Origin: Fistularia commersonii
Lineage: Eukaryota > Chordata > Actinopteri > Syngnathiformes > Fistulariidae
Reading direction: 5' to 3'
Length of the DNA stretch: 64,000 nt
NCBI GenBank assembly: GCA_037954325.1
Contig: JBBMNZ010000003.1
Coordinates: 14,366,892-14,430,891 of the forward strand
The notes under the pieces are model-generated. The model saw only the letters and a list, made by a program, of their open reading frames with translations. It ran no database searches and was not told the DNA's origin. Shown piece after piece: positions 1 to 12,351 of the stretch. How positions within the stretch are numbered: the stretch's first letter is position 1; every line of letters starts with the position of its first letter. Made by a program: the position numbers and the translations under genes.

Positions 1-1330
1 AGTCCTCTCAGTGTCCCACTTCTTGTTTGCTAACCACTTTCTTTGTATATACTCCTGCACTTCCTCATTCCACAACAAAGTCTCCTTATCTACTATCCCT
101 CCTGATGATACACCAAGTACTCTCCTACCTGTCTCCCTGATAACACTAGCTGTAGTTGTCCAATCATTTGGAAGCTCTCCTTGACCACCAAGAGCCTTTC
201 TGAACTCCTCCCTGAAAACCATACAACACTCCTCCCTTATCATCTTCCACCACTTTGTCCTCTGCTCAGCCTTTGTCCTCTTGATCTTCCTTGTCACCAG
301 AGTCATCCTACAAACCACCATCCTATGCTCTCTGGCTACACTCTCACCTACAAGTACTTTACAGTCAATGATCTCTTTCAGGTTTCCTCGTCTATACAAG
401 ATGTAGTCTACCTGCGTGCTCCTACCTCCACTCTTATAAGTTACCCTATGTACCTATCTTTTCTGAAAAAAAGTGTCACTACAGCCGTTTCCATCATTTT
501 TGCAAAGTCTACCACCATTTGTCCCTCTGTGTTCCTAACCTGTGTACCAAATTTGCCCATCAGTTCTTCATCTCCCCTATTGCCTGCACCAGCATGCCCA
601 TTGAAGTCTGCACCAATAACCACTCTCTCATCTCTGGGGATATTCTGCATCACTTCATCAAGCTCATTCCAGAACTTCTCCTTCTCCTCAAACTCACATC
701 CCACCTGCAGGGCATAGCCACTAACAACATTGGGCATCATGCCTTCAATTTTCAATTTCAAACTCATAAATCTCTCTGACATTCTTTTCACCTCCAGAAC
801 ATCCCTAACAAACTCTGCCTTCAAGATAACTCCTACTCCATTTCTCTTCCTGTCAGTACCATGATAGTACAACTTAAAGCCTGCTCCTAAGCTTCTAGCC
901 TCACTACCTCTCCACCTGGACACACAGTATATCCACCTTCCTTCTCTGCATCATGTCGACCAACTCTCCACCTTTTCCTGTCATAGTCCCACTATTCAAT
1001 ATTCATAGTCCCTACTCTCAGACACAGACTCTGGCCTTTCCTTTTCTCTCTCTGCTTCCAAACACACCTTCCTCCTAACCTTCTTTGATCCACAGTAGCC
1101 CAGTTTCCATTGGTTCCCTGTAGGTCATTGGTACCAATGACGGTCGTTATTAACCTGGGCCTCAACTGATCTGGTATGCAATTTTTATGCTTGATTCACA
1201 TGTTTGGTTTTGGCAAAAGTTTTATGTCGGATGCGTTTCCTAACGCAACCTGCTGCATTTATCCGCTCAGGAAGACACTGGCCTGTGCCCACCTGAGGCA
1301 GGCTCAGGGAGACACTGGCCCCACTATACA
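1..1330 (-). mobile_element. RTE-type LINE fragment (5' part: endonuclease ORF)
   Basis: The minus strand carries the start of an RTE-clade non-LTR retrotransposon. The apurinic-endonuclease-like domain is readable at about 923-441, with the motif VVIGADFNGHAG and then GNRGDEELMGKFG and EGQMVVDFAK. After a frame break, more of the polyprotein can be read at about 330-1 (WWKMIREECC, ALGGQGELPNDWTTTA, ETGRRVLGVSSG), a segment that lies between endonuclease and reverse transcriptase in this family. The 923-1330 part resembles the untranslated 5' region of the same family. The element is cut by the left edge of the window, and stops or frame breaks make it inactive. The family is recognised from protein motifs; the subfamily name is not determined. 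Confidence 0.8.
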
Positions 1331-2440
1331 GTTGTCCATGATTCAAGCAAAATGCACAGCTCACCTGCCAAGAGAAACATTTGACTTAAATGAAATAAGC
1401 AACAGAAATATAGAACAGTCTGATACAGAACCCTTTTTAAAACAAGTATAAAAACTTTGATAACTAATCCTAGAGCCCCAGTGGCTGGAAGCCAGTGTGG
1501 CGTGTGATGTGGAGAAAATCTGAATGTAATTTTATGCTAGCATAAACATACTGTGGCGAGTCATGAATTTGGTGGTTTCTGATGATGCTCGTTTTCTGTG
1601 TGATTTTGTTGATGGGAATTATGTTGATGTGGTTTTGGGTGCAAAGAATTCTCTGGGTTTTTTTTTTACATCCATTTAAGCGGCTGTGGCCAACAACACC
1701 TATTGCTCATCAAACAGATGTTTTACCGTCATCCGGGTGTTTCCCTGACTAAATGCTACGATGCACTTTTAGCTAACTCGCTAATGGTGCTCCAATATGC
1801 CAAGTAAAAATATTACACGTATAAATATTGAGACAAAAAAAACAATCTTGACTATTAGGATGGCCGCCTTGGGTTATAGTATATCGAAATATTGTTTTAG
1901 CAGTTTTTGATGATTTCCCAGGAGATCGTTTCCTGGGTGTTTGTGTGAAGAACTGAGATTAATCTCACTCCATTACGATAGCAATATTTCCAGGGAGTCT
2001 ATTGTTTTTTAATCATTGCAGACTGTTCGGTCAGTTTAACCAGTTTAAGAGCAAAGTAAGAGCGTCACCGCAGAGTTCAATTTGATACTAAAAATACAGT
2101 TTCCAGGATGACAAATAACCAAATGTATCATTAGCTATACAGTAAGTGTTCAAACTAAACATTTTTCTCTGGCAAAAGTCTTGTTCACAGATTGATTACA
2201 TTACATAGAGTTACATTTATCAGGTTACTGAAACCAATTTTCCAAGCCAAAATGAAAAATACAACATATTTGACATCCACGCAATCTGACATTTTAATAG
2301 CTTGATATTTGTCATATTAAACTGATGTTCCTAAGGCATTGTTAAATAGACTTGTCTCTGAGGTTGACATATTTTTTTGCTGCACAAAGATCCCATACGT
2401 CGCCCAGGTGACGCCTTCTTCTCTCCAGCCACGTGTCTTC
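1331..2440. other. Intergenic AT-rich DNA, no gene seen
   Basis: I see no coding exon, RNA gene or clear repeat here. The last part, up to the ATG at 2467, is the likely promoter and 5' untranslated region of the LIME1-like gene. A possible splice acceptor (CTCTCCAG) ends at about 2439, so the coding first exon may begin near 2440. Confidence 0.4.
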
Positions 2441-2466
2441 GCTTCCTCGCTGTCTCTCTTGGAGTC

Positions 2467-3889
2467 ATGGCGGCAATTGCAGCTGAGATTGGAGGCCAGT
2501 GGTTCTTGTCATTTGGACTCATCGGTTCCTTTGTCGTCCTCCTCATCTTCTCCATCTTCCTCACAACTCTATGCAGCGACTGCGCCAGGTCAGTGAACTC
2601 AGTTGAAGTTGAAAACTAAACGATTATTTCAGAAGGTTGAATTACTTCATCACCGTTGATCCACTTGATTCCTTGCTTTGTTTCTAGATAATGTCTTATT
2701 TATCTATAAATGAATCCTCACTTAATGTTTTGCCATTTCTTGCTGTGTTTGATTTCCCACTAGATTTCTCTAAAATGTTCCTCTGACAATAATCTTATCA
2801 TTTATTATTTCAAGGTTATTTCTGTTCAACTTTAATCATTTTAATGCAAAGATTAAACTAAGATTTTGGTGATATTCTGGAAAACTTCAGGTGATTTTTA
2901 GAATAATTTTCTGCTTGATTTCTGCTTGATTTCTGAAGATTTCCTACAATTTTAGAAACTCACTTTATTCAGCGATTTATAAATGATTCCGGTCACAAAA
3001 GATATCTTCTTACCATTTTGAAATGCATTAAATAACTGTGGGTGTAAAAGGAAATGGTAATAAATTACTGAAATTGAATCTGTAATGCAGGAACCCAATG
3101 TCCATTGTTTGAGTGTATTTCTCATTATTTACGGTTGTATTGAGGTTCCATCAATCAAGTCTCTCTTTCAGAACTTCGTTTGAGCTGCAAGATGTGGAGG
3201 TGGACAAAAATCCCCCGACTCTCGTGCGAGTGGTGAGTGACCTCCGACCCCAGATATTCACCACAGCCTTTGAGAGTGAGCCCTCAGCTCTAACCATGAT
3301 GATTGACAGGTGAAGCTGGAGGAGGTGGCAAGGGAGAATCCCATGATCACGGAGATCCAAAAGGACGAGAAAGGTTTGTGAAAATGCCATGAAATAAAAA
3401 CAACAGCCTTTATGTGACAATCAATGTTTAAGTTTTTTGCATATATTTCCTTTTTTTAATGCTCATAATCATTATCCCACAATGGTGTGGGTTTGTTCTG
3501 CCTCTTTGGTTTCATTTTTGTGGCAGTTGCAAATGTTTATTATCGAAATAATATAATTTTGTATTTTTTAACGGTGAATCCTCATTATAAACTGATTAAG
3601 TTGAATAAATTATCTTTTGTTTTTGTTGCATCTTAGAGTTTATATCAACAGAGAACACGTTCACTCCCTGGAGAAGCCACCTGGAGGTGACCCAGCACCA
3701 AGGTATGTCTGCTCAATGTCTTTGATAAAAGTATGATTTGTGTGGTCTTTCTCTCAGTTTATCTGTTGCCAAGGAAACAGTATGTTCTGATAATCCAAGA
3801 CACGTGAGGAATGAGATATCACTTAAAAGTCATTCTTGCTTCATGCATGTCAGTGAAGTTAGTCACAAATTCAGATGGACATGCGTGTA

Positions 3890-3964
<75 letters not shown>

Positions 3965-4118
3965 ATCTTCAGATGTTCTGACCAATGGCAACACAACTGT
4001 GATGAAGACAGAGATTGACACAAAGACTGCAGCTGGTAACTAGACATGAGTGTTGAAATTACCATCCTTCCATGATACAGATTACATTTCTCATAATGCC
4101 CTCTACTCTCTGTATGCA

Positions 4119-4149
<31 letters not shown>

Positions 4150-4975
4150 TCAGAGTCAGATCCTGATGTTACCGCAGTATCATTCCCTTCTTGGAGGAGC
4201 CACCTGGGGGCGCCAAACAATTCAGGTCGGTGATCAGTTTCGCAGGCGCATCATCTGAAACGTTTATATTTTACATTTATATATCATATATATCTCTATA
4301 TATATGATAGTCAGGGATTGTATCACAATATATAACATATATATGTATGTATGTATATACATATATACATACACATAACATTATATATATATGTATATAT
4401 ATTTAATGTGATGTTAGAATCAATTTTAAAGACAAAACGGAATAAACTCAATAATTACTTCAATTTGTTTTTTGAATCTCAATATTTGCAAAAAGAAAGG
4501 TCTTGTCCCCTCACTTTAGGGAAAACCCTCATCTTGTTTCTTTTATATCCAAAAATATGAGCCAATTTTTGTTTTTATGTGACTTTGACTGTAGTTTGGC
4601 TTCTCACTCGCTTTTCAAGGATGGAATTCTCTGGGTTGTTGACTCTTTGATTTACTGAAAAAAGGGAGATTGAATAGTCACTAAAAGCATGACCATTGGC
4701 TCCTGTACAGAAGCAGGGTTTGTCAATGTTCATTTTATAATGATATGTGCTAAATGATTAACTCTTATGTTTCATTTCTGTTTGCAGATCAGATCAACTC
4801 TTACTGCATTCCCCAAACCACTGAAGCGACCCCTCCAACAGCCAATCATAAGCCAAATGGTTATTTGAATACCCAATCGGAACCGAGCGATGTAGTGTAT
4901 GCAGAAATTAAAAAGAAGGCGCCCCCTGTCGAGGAGAGGGAGGAACCTCTCCCTCCGCCTCTAGACCAGTTGTGA
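2467..4975 (+). CDS. lime1: LIME1-like transmembrane adaptor (7 coding exons, 211 aa)
   Basis: Coding exons: 2467-2588, 3172-3232, 3310-3373, 3637-3702, 3973-4035, 4154-4225, 4788-4975; all phases agree and give 211 residues. The ATG at 2467 sits in a good Kozak context and gives a very short N-terminus. One membrane helix follows (about residues 10-33, WFLSFGLIGSFVVLLIFSIF), then a juxtamembrane CSDC, the CxxC palmitoylation pattern of raft adaptors. The cytoplasmic tail has tyrosine sites NSYCIP, NGYLNT (YxN, Grb2 type) and VVYAEI (Yxx[I/L]), and a proline-rich end. This is the architecture of lymphocyte transmembrane adaptors such as LIME1, which recruit SH2 proteins near antigen receptors. 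slc2a4rg lies downstream on the same strand, as in mammals, which is the main support for LIME1 rather than PAG1, LAX1 or SIT1. Sequence identity is low, so the symbol is provisional. Confidence 0.65.
3892..3963. repeat. (TG)n microsatellite next to a 3' splice site
   Basis: An almost pure TG dinucleotide run of about 72 bp on the sense strand of the LIME1-like gene. It ends 9 nt before coding exon 5 (starts 3973), so it takes the place of the polypyrimidine tract. Confidence 0.95.
4124..4149. repeat. (TG)n microsatellite abutting a 3' splice site
   Basis: A TG run of about 26 bp ends only 4 nt before coding exon 6 of the LIME1-like gene (exon starts 4154, acceptor TTCAG). Confidence 0.9.
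4260..4405. repeat. AT-rich simple sequence (TA/GTATA runs)
   Basis: Mixed TATATA, GTATGTA and ATACATA runs in the last intron of the LIME1-like gene, partly self-complementary. Nothing coding. Confidence 0.7.
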
Positions 4976-5480
4976 TGGACAGAGGAAGGGTCACGACTGA
5001 CAGAGGGACAATAATGGGCAGATCAGAGAAAATGACGGAGGAAAGAGATTGTTCAATGATGGATAAATGATGGTAATAGAAAAAAAGAGGGAGAACATGA
5101 GGGAGAACGGGCTGAGTTGGAGACAACACCCCAAATTGAGGGTTAATACGCAGAGCTTAAGACAATCAGCCTAAAAACCACCAGAGAACTTGTGGCAGCT
5201 CTACACAAATCCTAAACTGTTTCACATCAAATACCAAAAGTTACAAAATATCTATGGTTCTTTTTTGATAGAATCCGGTTTCATCAAGTCCCCACACAGA
5301 AAATTATAAATTTTGACCGAAGAAACCCATTTCTCAGCTCTGTTCCTGTCGCAGCAAGACTGTTCACCTGCCCCACTGAAATTGAACACTTAAAAACCTC
5401 AAGATAAAGACTGATACGCTTCATGAATTTAACAAGAAATACATTAAAACGCCACAAATAAATCCTGATCAGTAGCAAGT
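4976..5480 (+). other. 3' flank / probable 3' UTR of the LIME1-like gene
   Basis: Purine-rich sequence directly after the TGA at 4973-4975. An AATAAA hexamer near 5457 could serve as poly(A) signal. No other feature is seen; the exact transcript end cannot be read. Confidence 0.35.
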
Positions 5481-5489
5481 TACTTTAAA

Positions 5490-5710
5490 TTACAGTCCAA
5501 AAGCATGCAGTCAGTTCTTTGGAGACTCTAAATTGCCTAGATGTATGAATGAGCGAATGAATAATTGTATGTCTCGAAATGTGGCCCTGTGATCAAGTGG
5601 CAACCAGTCAAGGTTAAACCCTGTCTCTCACCCATGGGTTGCTGGAGCAACCCATGACTCCGAGTGCAGGACAATGAATAAGAGAATGAATAGAAGAATG
5701 GCCTTAGTCA
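5490..5710 (+). repeat. SINE/LINE-2-like 3' tail fragment
   Basis: Contains the diverged phrase order of a very common teleost repeat: 'gagactctaaattgcc', then 'ccctgtgatcaagtggcaac', a 'gttaaaccctgtctctcaccca' block and a final ATGAAT-rich tail. I read it as the 3' part of a tRNA-derived SINE with an L2-like tail. Confidence 0.6.
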
Positions 5711-8157
5711 GCTAAAAAAGTAGTTCTTTTATTGGAAATAAGCACTTAGTTACTGCATATTTTATAGTCACTTAATATTAGATGGGAAGATATAAAACGC
5801 TTACATGTCTCTGATGACAGTAAAGGACATTCCTGAAGGGTCATGATATGAAAGATTTCATTTGACAAGTGAAAATTGTTGTTGACAAATGATGTCACAA
5901 GTCTGATGTTCAAATGTGGCGTTCATTTGAAATACAGTTACTTGTTTTGTTTTGAAAGCTTTGTTTTGTTTGTGATTTTCAGTTTTTTTTTTACTCTGAC
6001 TTCCTATTCCTTTTCTTATTCATATTGTCCTTTTATTTTTCTTCTTATTTGAAAATTTTCTCAGCAATTCTTAGCCACAAAAAAGATGTTTTCCTCACGG
6101 TTTTATTAAGAAATCAAATGAATTTCCTTAGAAAATCCAAAGCATCATAATTAGCAAAATAAAATGAATACCATAAACCATTAATTGCTCAAAGTATTTT
6201 CACACAATTAAATATGATAAACTGAGCTGATGAACTAGATGAAAACACAAACAAGACGTTACCGGGTCTTGTCCCTCCATTTGTCTTATCATCCTCTCCA
6301 TCAACGCTTGTACCTTTCTAAGTCCATCTCTAATGACCATCCTCCTGATGGATCTTGATTGTTTTGTCCTGACCTTCACCGGTCTTACCGTCTATCCGTC
6401 TCTCACTGTCTCACAGTGCTTGGCTTGGAATGAAACCACCCTAACATTATGATGGGCTTCCTCGTCTTGATATCTGTGACTATCATCTCCTCCTCATATC
6501 CTCATTATACCAGCAAGGTCTCTGCTGACGGCCAGGTTCAACGTGTTCATCCCTCAGATCTTGTTATTGCTGTTCAGGCAAGTCTTCAGATCCATCCGTC
6601 CATCTATCCACACATTTTCTGCCACTCACCCAGGGTTTGCAGCAGCCTAAGCAGAGATGCCTGGACTTCTCTCTCCCTGCTCACTTTCCTCCAGCTTTTC
6701 CAAGGGAATCCAAAGGCATCTTCAGACTACCCATGAGGCATAGACCCGCCAGACTGTTCGGGGTCTTTTCTCTAAGGGGTGAGGTGTTCACCAGGGATGT
6801 GTCTGGGCCTCGATTCTAACGTGTGGAAGTGACAGATTTCTGCAAAATTTGTGACATTCGCAGCTCTTTGTGATGATGGTGCTGAGCAGAACAGCAGCTG
6901 GGTTGGTAGATGATTTGATGGTCACCTTCCCAACCAGCTCTGATTTGGCCCCCAAAGCTTCTCTTCTCAGCTTCACCTGGTTCACGATTTCTTTTCTTGC
7001 ATTCTGGCTGTTGTGTTCCAGTGTTTTAGTTCCCCTGGAATTACTGCCTACTCTTTTCTGGTGCTTGTTCATCTACTGTATTCTGGTAGTTCTGTTCATC
7101 TTTATTGTAGCATCTGTAAAATATACATTTCATAAAAATTTAAAAAGTAAGAAAATCATCTTCCTGATATCATGAATATGCAAAATGTTTTCGAACAGCT
7201 TATCTTCACCGCTTTGTTTTGCACGATGGTTATTATTCATGCAAATTTACACATATCATTGTATGATAGTTGCAGATTGAGCTAAAATGAATAAGTAGAT
7301 GACTCAATAAGCAATAAAAGATAATTTAGATAAAAAAATGAAAAAGAATAAAACACAGACATTTGAAATGAATAATGCATTTTAAAAAAATCTTTAAGAA
7401 TTGTCATTCTCTTTTGATTATCGAAATATTAAGAGAAAGTCATCTTTCCGGTAATGGCTGCTTTGCTGACATCACATGGAACTTTATCAGCTGTGTGACT
7501 CGTTGATGGAAAGTTTCCTGGCGAGTCACAACATCATGACTGTGGGAGTTCGGCGGGAGGCCGTTAATGTGTTATCAGGCACGTCTGGCACACACACACA
7601 ACATCTGTCGCAATAAAATACAACTCCAGACCCACTTTCTCCCGCAGACTATAACTTCATTCCTTTTGCTTTTGAATAACACACACCCTCAAAAATTTTG
7701 TGCACTATTCGGACAAGTATTTTGAAGACTGTATGGCTGGACAACTGAAATATTACTCAGTGAGAAGTAAAACAACTTGGGTTGCAAAACACCCATGAGA
7801 AAGTTTTCCTCTAAAAAACATTACTTGAACCAACAGGTTGCAGCAGCAGCAGACGTGAATATTACGTTCATTCCCTGCCAAAAAGTTATGCCAAAGTCCA
7901 CACACTGGTGCTTCCAGTTCCACAGGCAGGTACTTTGTCAAGTTTGAAAAGTCGCACAGATCCTCTGGGGGAAATATACATATGTTACTTTTTTTTTGTT
8001 TTTTGTTTTTCAATTGAAGCATTCAGCTTTCCCATTAGTAAATAGAGGAAAACATTGTTTTCGGTGTCACTCTACCTGTATGCAGAAACTATTCATGCAG
8101 ATGTAAACATTAAAAAGAAAGAACTGTACATACAAATCCAATTATATATACAGTACA
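5711..8157. other. Intergenic region; one possible old repeat, otherwise nothing
   Basis: No credible exon is seen. The part 6590-6830 (CCTGGACTTCTCTCTCCCTG and the CCTCCAGCTTTTCCAAGG block after it) resembles a diverged dispersed repeat whose consensus I cannot name with certainty. Open frames at 6449-6736 and 6788-7175 show no recognisable protein motif and run in both directions over the same DNA. A poly-T run near 7990 is simple sequence. Confidence 0.4.
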
Positions 8158-8345
8158 GCATCAGCAAATTTCAACCACCGAATTTAACCCATCATAGATA
8201 AACCATGCAGAAAGAAGCTACTGAGCAGTGCCTTGCTCAACAACACCTCAACAGGCTAAGAGATGTGCAGGAATTGAACAAGAACTATTTGGTTCCAAGG
8301 ATGACCACTCTAACTCCCTGAGCCACCAGGGACCTTTAGAAAGTG
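8158..8345 (-). mobile_element. tRNA-derived SINE copy (minus strand)
   Basis: Read on the minus strand it begins GGTGGCTCAGGGAGTTAGAG (box A-like), then GTTCAATTCC (box B-like), and continues with a GTTGTTGAGCAAGGCACT block, an order shared with other tRNA-derived SINEs in this window. It is diverged, not a functional tRNA gene. Confidence 0.6.
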
Positions 8346-8457
8346 AAAAAAAAGAGTATTCCTTTTTCATGGGTCTTTTCTCTTGAGATTTGTTTTGTGA
8401 TTACAAGTTATTTTTACATGCACATCTACATCTATCATTGACATATACATACACCGG

Positions 8458-8458
<1 letters not shown>

Positions 8459-8504
<46 letters not shown>
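8459..8504. repeat. (ATACAT)n hexanucleotide repeat
   Basis: About seven tandem copies of the hexamer ATACAT with little variation. Confidence 0.9.
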
Positions 8505-8700
8505 GTGAAACTGAGGCAGGAGTGTACTACCAGTTGTGAGCTTTCCTACCTCACAGCAAGAACGTTCTTTCTATATGGGGTTTGAATGTTCTCCTTCAGA
8601 CCCTTCCCTTTGGTTCTTCTACCTTGATTCTCTCCAGGTTCATATCTATGACCCTATGATTGACAAGTGATTGATCAAGTGGTCAAGCCCCAATTATATA
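8505..8700 (+). repeat. Degenerate SINE/L2-like repeat
   Basis: A worn copy of the same family as 40512-40885: 'ctacctcacagcaagaa', then 'ggtttgaatgttctcc', then 'tatgaccctatgattgacaag'. Boundaries are approximate. Confidence 0.5.
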
Positions 8701-8936
8701 TTAACTCTGCATGTGTATTTTTTTTCATGTGTTTGTATGTAAGATTGTACGAATTTATAAATATGGGATGTGATCATAGCTGTGGAGGTTTTCTCTCTTT
8801 CTTGATTATTATCAACAATTGATTTACAGAGAGTGATTTAGATGTCAGTAACGTAGCCACGTTCTCGTAACAATAAAAGAAATATTGATATGATTTAAGT
8901 AGAATCAAGGTTAAATTTTAGTGTGTGCAATACAAT

Positions 8937-8938
<2 letters not shown>

Positions 8939-9009
<71 letters not shown>
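8939..9009. repeat. (AC)n microsatellite
   Basis: Uninterrupted AC repeat of about 71 bp. Confidence 0.97.
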
Positions 9010-9012
<3 letters not shown>

Positions 9013-9149
9013 TGACTCACATGGTGGAATTATTGAACGGATATTTCTTTATCATGAGAACCCCGCCTTTTTGTATTGGTTCCATTTTGTTTTAGAGAAA
9101 ATCAAGTGTTTAAAAGCAGATTACAGATATTTCTTCCCGGGCAGATGAA

Positions 9150-10440
9150 ACGTGACGCAGCGGTCAAACGTCACAAGTGATTTAAATGGACTCGGCACGG
9201 GGCTGCGCGCTCCCGCGCCGCGCGTCCAGTGTGTTTCCCCTCCGACAGTAAATAAGGTGAAATGTTGCTTTAAGCGGCGTCGCTCCTTCACTATCAGCAC
9301 GTAGATCACGATTCCGAAGGAAGAGCGTGTGTGAGCTACGTGCAGCTCCGCACACACACACACACACACTCTCTCTCTCTCACAAACGCACGGGCACGCG
9401 CGGAATGAGACAGAACAGACTGTCTTACGTAATCAGTGCCAGACCCACACTTGAGACTACACTCTGTGCATGTTGCACCAAGGCGCACAATACAAGAACA
9501 CACACACCACAAGTACATGTTATTCGACGACACACACCACGACTGCACACGTTACTAATCCACACTACAGCACGCCGTACAAATACCCATATTGCAATAC
9601 GCAAAAAACCACTGTCGCCCTGTTATGTTTGTGTGGCGACACGTGAAACAACAATACAAACAACACCAAGTCGTTTTAGAAGTTTTAAAGAAATCAATAG
9701 TTTTACGGAACTAACGTCAGAAATCGAAAACATGTACTTTCTCGACATCCTTCGTTTTTTGGTTTTAGTTTCCTCGTGGATGTGCAGTATACGAGTACTA
9801 TAACGGGCGGGCGGTTCTGTGAAGTACCACCGCAGTGTACTGTATTTCTCATCGGTAACATTGAGATTTACAGTATTATCACGGCATAATCGACAGGCCT
9901 GAATTTACCAGCTGTGCACGGGATGATTCGGAGTACTACGGTATACTTAAAGACTGCGTGTGCTGCCGTGCACATACTTTGTTGCATTCCATAGACATTA
10001 TTGCATATGCACACTGCAGAAGAAGAAGTTGGTGTGTACAGGAATATTAGCGGAAATAAACATGGAAACAAAGGAGCACATGGAGGCTCCGCATGCGCGC
10101 GTACACGGGGGGGGAAGGGGGGCGTCGCACAACTGTAGATCATGGAGTAGAGCCGCGGTATGAAAGTCGTGCAGTATTACAGAGTGGACGGGGGGTCGTG
10201 GACGCGCAGCAGCAGCAGCGGCGTGTCTGTCAGGTGTGACTCAGAGCTCAAAGTCAGTAAACAACAGACCTCAGTGGGGTGTGTTCCTGCGCGGCCGGGC
10301 TCGTCCAATCACGGCGCGGCTTGTAGCCACGTGGGTTTCTTGTTTACTACCAGGCTGCGGAGCTTCACGGGAGCAGCTTGGAAAGTCTGGAGCGGCTCTG
10401 CGCGCCGAAACTTAACGCCTGCGTGCAAGTCTGTGTAGCA
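9150..10440. promoter_or_regulatory. CpG-rich intervals upstream of slc2a4rg
   Basis: Two GC-rich, CpG-dense patches (about 9155-9420 and 10075-10440) stand out from AT-rich surroundings. The second has a CCAATCA element near 10305 and a CACGTG E-box near 10328. They may be alternative promoters or enhancers for slc2a4rg; no exon can be assigned. Open frames through this part look random. Confidence 0.35.
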
Positions 10441-10915
10441 GTCAGACAGACAGAAATTTGCTCTAATTCCTTGAGAAACAAATGAATTTTTTTTTTAGTC
10501 AAATGTGATTTTTTTCACTTAAGCAAACAAAATAAAGAGTACAGCAAAGTTGGAAATTAGAGACCAAACCTGTGTTCACGAAAAAGAAACATGTCATTTA
10601 AAGTCTGTTACACGGATAAACTGTTGTGAGGTAGATAGATGGATGAATAGATAGATACATAATCAAATTCAAATTGAAAAATTTTTATTTGTCCCCAGGG
10701 GAATTTAATCTATGTTATTGCAGCATGACAAGAATGACAAATTTTAAAAACTAATACACCTCAGAAAAGATAATACAAATGGTAAAACATAATTATAAAA
10801 TCAAGAATAAATTGAAATCAAACGATACACATACTATGTAGCAGGTGGTGCCGAATATTTTAAACTGTACATGGAAGGTCCACATGACTGTCAATGTATG
10901 TGGTTTTAGAGGTAG
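10441..10915. other. Intergenic sequence with LINE-like 3' remnant
   Basis: No gene seen. At about 10665-10760 the sequence 'tttttatttgtccccagggg' and its flank resemble the 'TTATTGATCCC..GGGAAATT' 3' end of a dispersed fish repeat, also echoed near 19580 and 26180. Confidence 0.35.
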
Positions 10916-10916
10916 C

Positions 10917-11400
<484 letters not shown>

Positions 11401-11690
11401 GTCAGTCTCATTTCTAGATACAAACTGTGCGGGATTTTAATTTCAAAGTAAAGCGTAAACTTGTCTGCTGATATTCTGGAATATTTCAATAATTGCTATC
11501 ACACTCTGAATTAAAGGGTCATTCAGCGTTTATGAATTGAATTGTGGGTCATTAGAAATTCCAAATCAAATTGAAGTATTTCTTTGTTTTTCAAAAAAAA
11601 AATATGAGATTGTCGCAAGTGAGGATTTATTAATTTATTTATCCATTTAATTGTATTATTTATTTATTTTGCCAGAAGGTTTAGGTAGAT
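11401..11690. other. AT-rich spacer, nothing recognised
   Basis: Ordinary AT-rich DNA between the GATA arrays and the CpG-rich slc2a4rg promoter. No exon or repeat family seen. Confidence 0.4.
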
Positions 11691-12010
11691 GAGTCAGCGG
11701 ATAATGGGAAAGGGGAGGGGGGGGAGGCCTTTCTGGAAATATACGTCACTGCCGGCTCGGTCCCGCCCAGCGGCTCCGGTGTCCGTGTTTTCCGGCGGTC
11801 GTCGGGAGCGGAGCGGAGCGCCCGCAGCAGCTCGCCTCCTCATTGAAGCGCGGAGGGGCACCCGTGTCCTGCGTGAAGCTTTTCCCCTTCTCTGCCTCGG
11901 CCGGAGCCTCAGCCTGTACAGGTCGGTACTCCGCGGAGCTTGCCTGAATTCTCGCTGCCTTCGTGAATCGCAGTTCGCCCGGTGAAAGTTACTGTTCCAA
12001 CTATCGACAT
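11691..12010 (+). promoter_or_regulatory. slc2a4rg: Probable slc2a4rg promoter and 5' untranslated exon
   Basis: A CpG-dense block with a CCCGCCC GC-box near 11763 and a TACGTCA CRE-like half near 11742. A splice donor (CAG|GTCGGT) falls at 11921/11922 and could join a non-coding first exon to the acceptor before 14155. This is the nearest CpG island upstream of the slc2a4rg start codon. The transcription start and the exon are inferred. Confidence 0.5.
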
Positions 12011-12351
12011 CGATGTTCGAGCTTTATTTTTTTTTCTTTCGGCTTTAAGCTGCATCGTGTCCACTCTCCTCTGCGGTTCGAGCTTCAAATGCGGTTCGAT
12101 AGAATATTAGAACTTTAGTGCATAAAATCGATGTGTTATTACTGACGGCGTTGGTCGGAGTTGGACTTGTTTTTCTTTTTTTTTCCTTCTTTTTTTTTAA
12201 CTCTCAGACTCTTATTGTGGAGGGTGTGAACTCGATGAATCTGATTGGTCCGAAGCTGCAACACACACAAGGGGCGTGTCGGTACAGTGTGCCTGCGTGG
12301 TGTGCGTGGTGTGCGTGCACGAGCAATCGAGGGTGTGTTTGTGCACATAAC

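Noticed and set aside
3738..4119. Open frames of repeated Val-Cys and His-Thr
   Set aside because: Translations of the TG/CA microsatellite; the true exons here are the short spliced ones of the LIME1-like gene. The same applies at 8921-9148, 12992-13254, 24422-24702 and 48771-49019.
6449..7175. A gene downstream of the LIME1-like gene
   Set aside because: Overlapping open frames on both strands, no motif, no consistent splice set; part looks like an old repeat.
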